NCBI RefSeq assembly: GCF_013215705.1
Contig: NZ_JABSQR010000017.1
Location: 1 to 50,588, forward strand
Length of the DNA stretch: 50,588 nt
Direction of reading: 5' to 3'
DNA from: Moritella sp.
Lineage (GTDB): Bacteria; Pseudomonadota; Gammaproteobacteria; Enterobacterales; Moritellaceae
Shown here in pieces: positions 49,777 to 50,588 of the stretch. Made by a program: the position numbers and the translations under genes. The stretch's first letter is position 1, and every line of letters begins with the position of its first letter. Under the pieces are notes generated by a model that worked only from the letters and a program-made list of their open reading frames with translations, made no database searches and was not told the DNA's origin.

Positions 49777-49968
49777 ATGCTAATATTGACGCGCCGTGTT
49801 GGCGAAACGCTTATGATTGGTGACGAAGTTACTGTTACTGTTTTAGGTGTGAAAGGAAATCAAGTTCGTATCGGTGTTAATGCGCCTAAAGAAATATCTG
49901 TTCATCGTGAAGAGATATACATGCGAATTCAAGCAGAAAAAGGCGAAAGCCCTGAAGGCAACTTCTAA
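49777..49968 (+). CDS. csrA: Carbon storage regulator CsrA (RsmA)
   Basis: Small RNA-binding dimer that blocks or stabilises mRNAs at GGA sites and controls glycogen, motility and biofilm genes. [40 protein letters not shown] is unmistakable, with L4 and R44-region residues for RNA binding present. Length 63 against 61. The frame is open from 49762, but ATG 49777 follows GAGGAA by 8 bases. It is followed by a terminator and then tRNA genes, as in E. coli. Confidence 0.97.
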   Translation: MLILTRRVGETLMIGDEVTVTVLGVKGNQVRIGVNAPKEISVHREEIYMRIQAEKGESPEGNF

Positions 49969-49995
49969 ATTAGAATAATAAGATTATTACAGATT

Positions 49996-50024
49996 GGGTT
50001 TAGCGATGCTAAACCCTTTTTTTT
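49996..50024 (+). terminator. Terminator after csrA
   Basis: GGGTTTAGC pairs with GCTAAACCC over a 3-base loop, followed by eight T. Confidence 0.94.
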
Positions 50025-50126
50025 ATCTGTTTTTGATTATTTTGGGACTTTGCATCCTATTTTTGCTGCAATAGTAGTTTTGTTGTTTGAAACTTAAACA
50101 GTTGCTTAAGTGCGGTTAATTAATAT

Positions 50127-50154
50127 TTGACTTATTTTCCAGTATCCGTATTAT
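50127..50154 (+). promoter_or_regulatory. Promoter of the tRNA-Ser/Arg cluster
   Basis: TTGACT (50127-50132) and TATTAT (50149-50154) with a 16-base spacer, followed by G+C-rich GAGCGCC, the discriminator expected for stable-RNA promoters. It is 15 bases before the tRNA-Ser gene. Confidence 0.7.
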
Positions 50155-50169
50155 GAGCGCCAACAACAC

Positions 50170-50263
<94 letters not shown>

Positions 50264-50346
50264 GTTGTCCTAGCTTCTATCACATGTTGGAAAATGTGTT
50301 ATAGTGTTTTGGTCAGCTTTTTGGTCGTTGGAAGAAATAATTGTAT

Positions 50347-50423
50347 GCGGATGTAGCTCAGCTGGATAGAGTACCTGGCTACGAACCAGGCGGTCGGAGG
50401 TTCGACTCCTCCCATCCGCACCA
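50347..50423 (+). tRNA. tRNA-Arg (anticodon ACG), first copy
   Basis: 77 bases with encoded CCA. Acceptor stem GCGGATG pairs with CATCCGC; D arm GCTCAGCTGGATAGAGT; anticodon ACG at 50381-50383, whose A34 would be edited to inosine by TadA; T arm GGAGGTTCGACTCCTCC. Corresponds to the argVYZQ family after csrA-serV in E. coli. An 85-base spacer separates it from tRNA-Ser. Confidence 0.97.
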
Positions 50424-50512
50424 TTATTTCGATTAGAATTAATTCTAAGTAATTAGTAGAAGTTGAAAATACTTAATCTAGTTATAAAAATTATAGGTTA
50501 GACCAAATATGT

Positions 50513-50588
50513 GCGGATGTAGCTCAGCTGGATAGAGTACCTGGCTACGAACCAGGCGGTCGGAGGTTCGACTCCTCCCATCCGCACC
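50513..50588 (+). tRNA. tRNA-Arg (anticodon ACG), second copy, cut by window end
   Basis: Identical to the first copy over its 76 visible bases; only the last A of CCA is outside the window. Anticodon ACG at 50547-50549. The 89-base spacer from the first copy differs in sequence from the Ser-Arg spacer. Further copies may follow beyond the window, as in E. coli argVYZQ. Confidence 0.95.

Overview
The window looks like a chromosomal core region of a marine, low-to-moderate G+C gammaproteobacterium. The protein sequences and gene order sit closest to the Vibrio/Shewanella/Moritella/Psychromonas part of the class: a Vibrio-type 283-residue ThyA, an alaS-lysC-csrA-tRNA order, and MutH present. 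Moritellaceae is my best guess, but this is an inference without a database search. I see no transposase, integrase, phage gene, CRISPR array or rRNA.

Layout. (1) 1-10.2 kb: the last codons of eno, then ftsB-ispD-ispF-truD-pcm-nlpD-rpoS, an unknown lipoprotein, and mutS facing recA with a clear LexA-controlled recA promoter. surE, usual between truD and pcm, is missing. (2) 10.2-13.6 kb: two tandem TraF-like outer-membrane beta-barrel paralogues and a 635-base gap with two inverted repeats. (3) 13.6-21.7 kb: yjaG-hupA, the yfjD/ypjD pair divergent from ffh, the rpsP-rimM-trmD-rplS operon, and mutH. (4) 21.7-24.9 kb: a 703-base gap holding a palindromic operator-like site and a cluster of DnaA boxes, then rppH, lgt and thyA. 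(5) 25.0-28.7 kb: a three-gene minus-strand unit with a fused acyltransferase resembling bifunctional ornithine-lipid synthase OlsF, an alpha/beta hydrolase and an M14-type metallopeptidase. (6) 28.9-38.3 kb: nhaA, rpsT, murJ, ribF, ileS, lspA, fkpB, ispH. (7) 38.5-44.8 kb: type IV pilus minor-pilin operon pilV-pilW-pilX-pilY1-pilE. (8) 44.9-50.6 kb: glnB, a repeat-rich gap, alaS-lysC-csrA, and tRNA-Ser(GCU) followed by two tRNA-Arg(ACG), the second cut by the window end.

How it fits together. Most genes are housekeeping: isoprenoid synthesis (ispD, ispF, ispH), lipoprotein maturation (lgt, lspA), cell division and envelope (ftsB, nlpD, murJ), translation, protein targeting, and mismatch repair (mutS and mutH in one window). 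Compared with the common gammaproteobacterial order recA-recX-alaS-(lysC)-csrA-serV-argVYZQ, recA and alaS are about 35.5 kb apart here and recX is not in between. Members of one palindromic repeat family lie at three of the joints between otherwise familiar gene blocks (13.5, 30.1 and 45.4-45.6 kb), which suggests rearrangement around them.

The most interesting signals are the DnaA-box cluster between mutH and rppH, the palindromic repeat family at block joints, the OlsF-like/hydrolase/peptidase operon, and the unexplained inverted repeats at 13.3 kb and in front of mutH.
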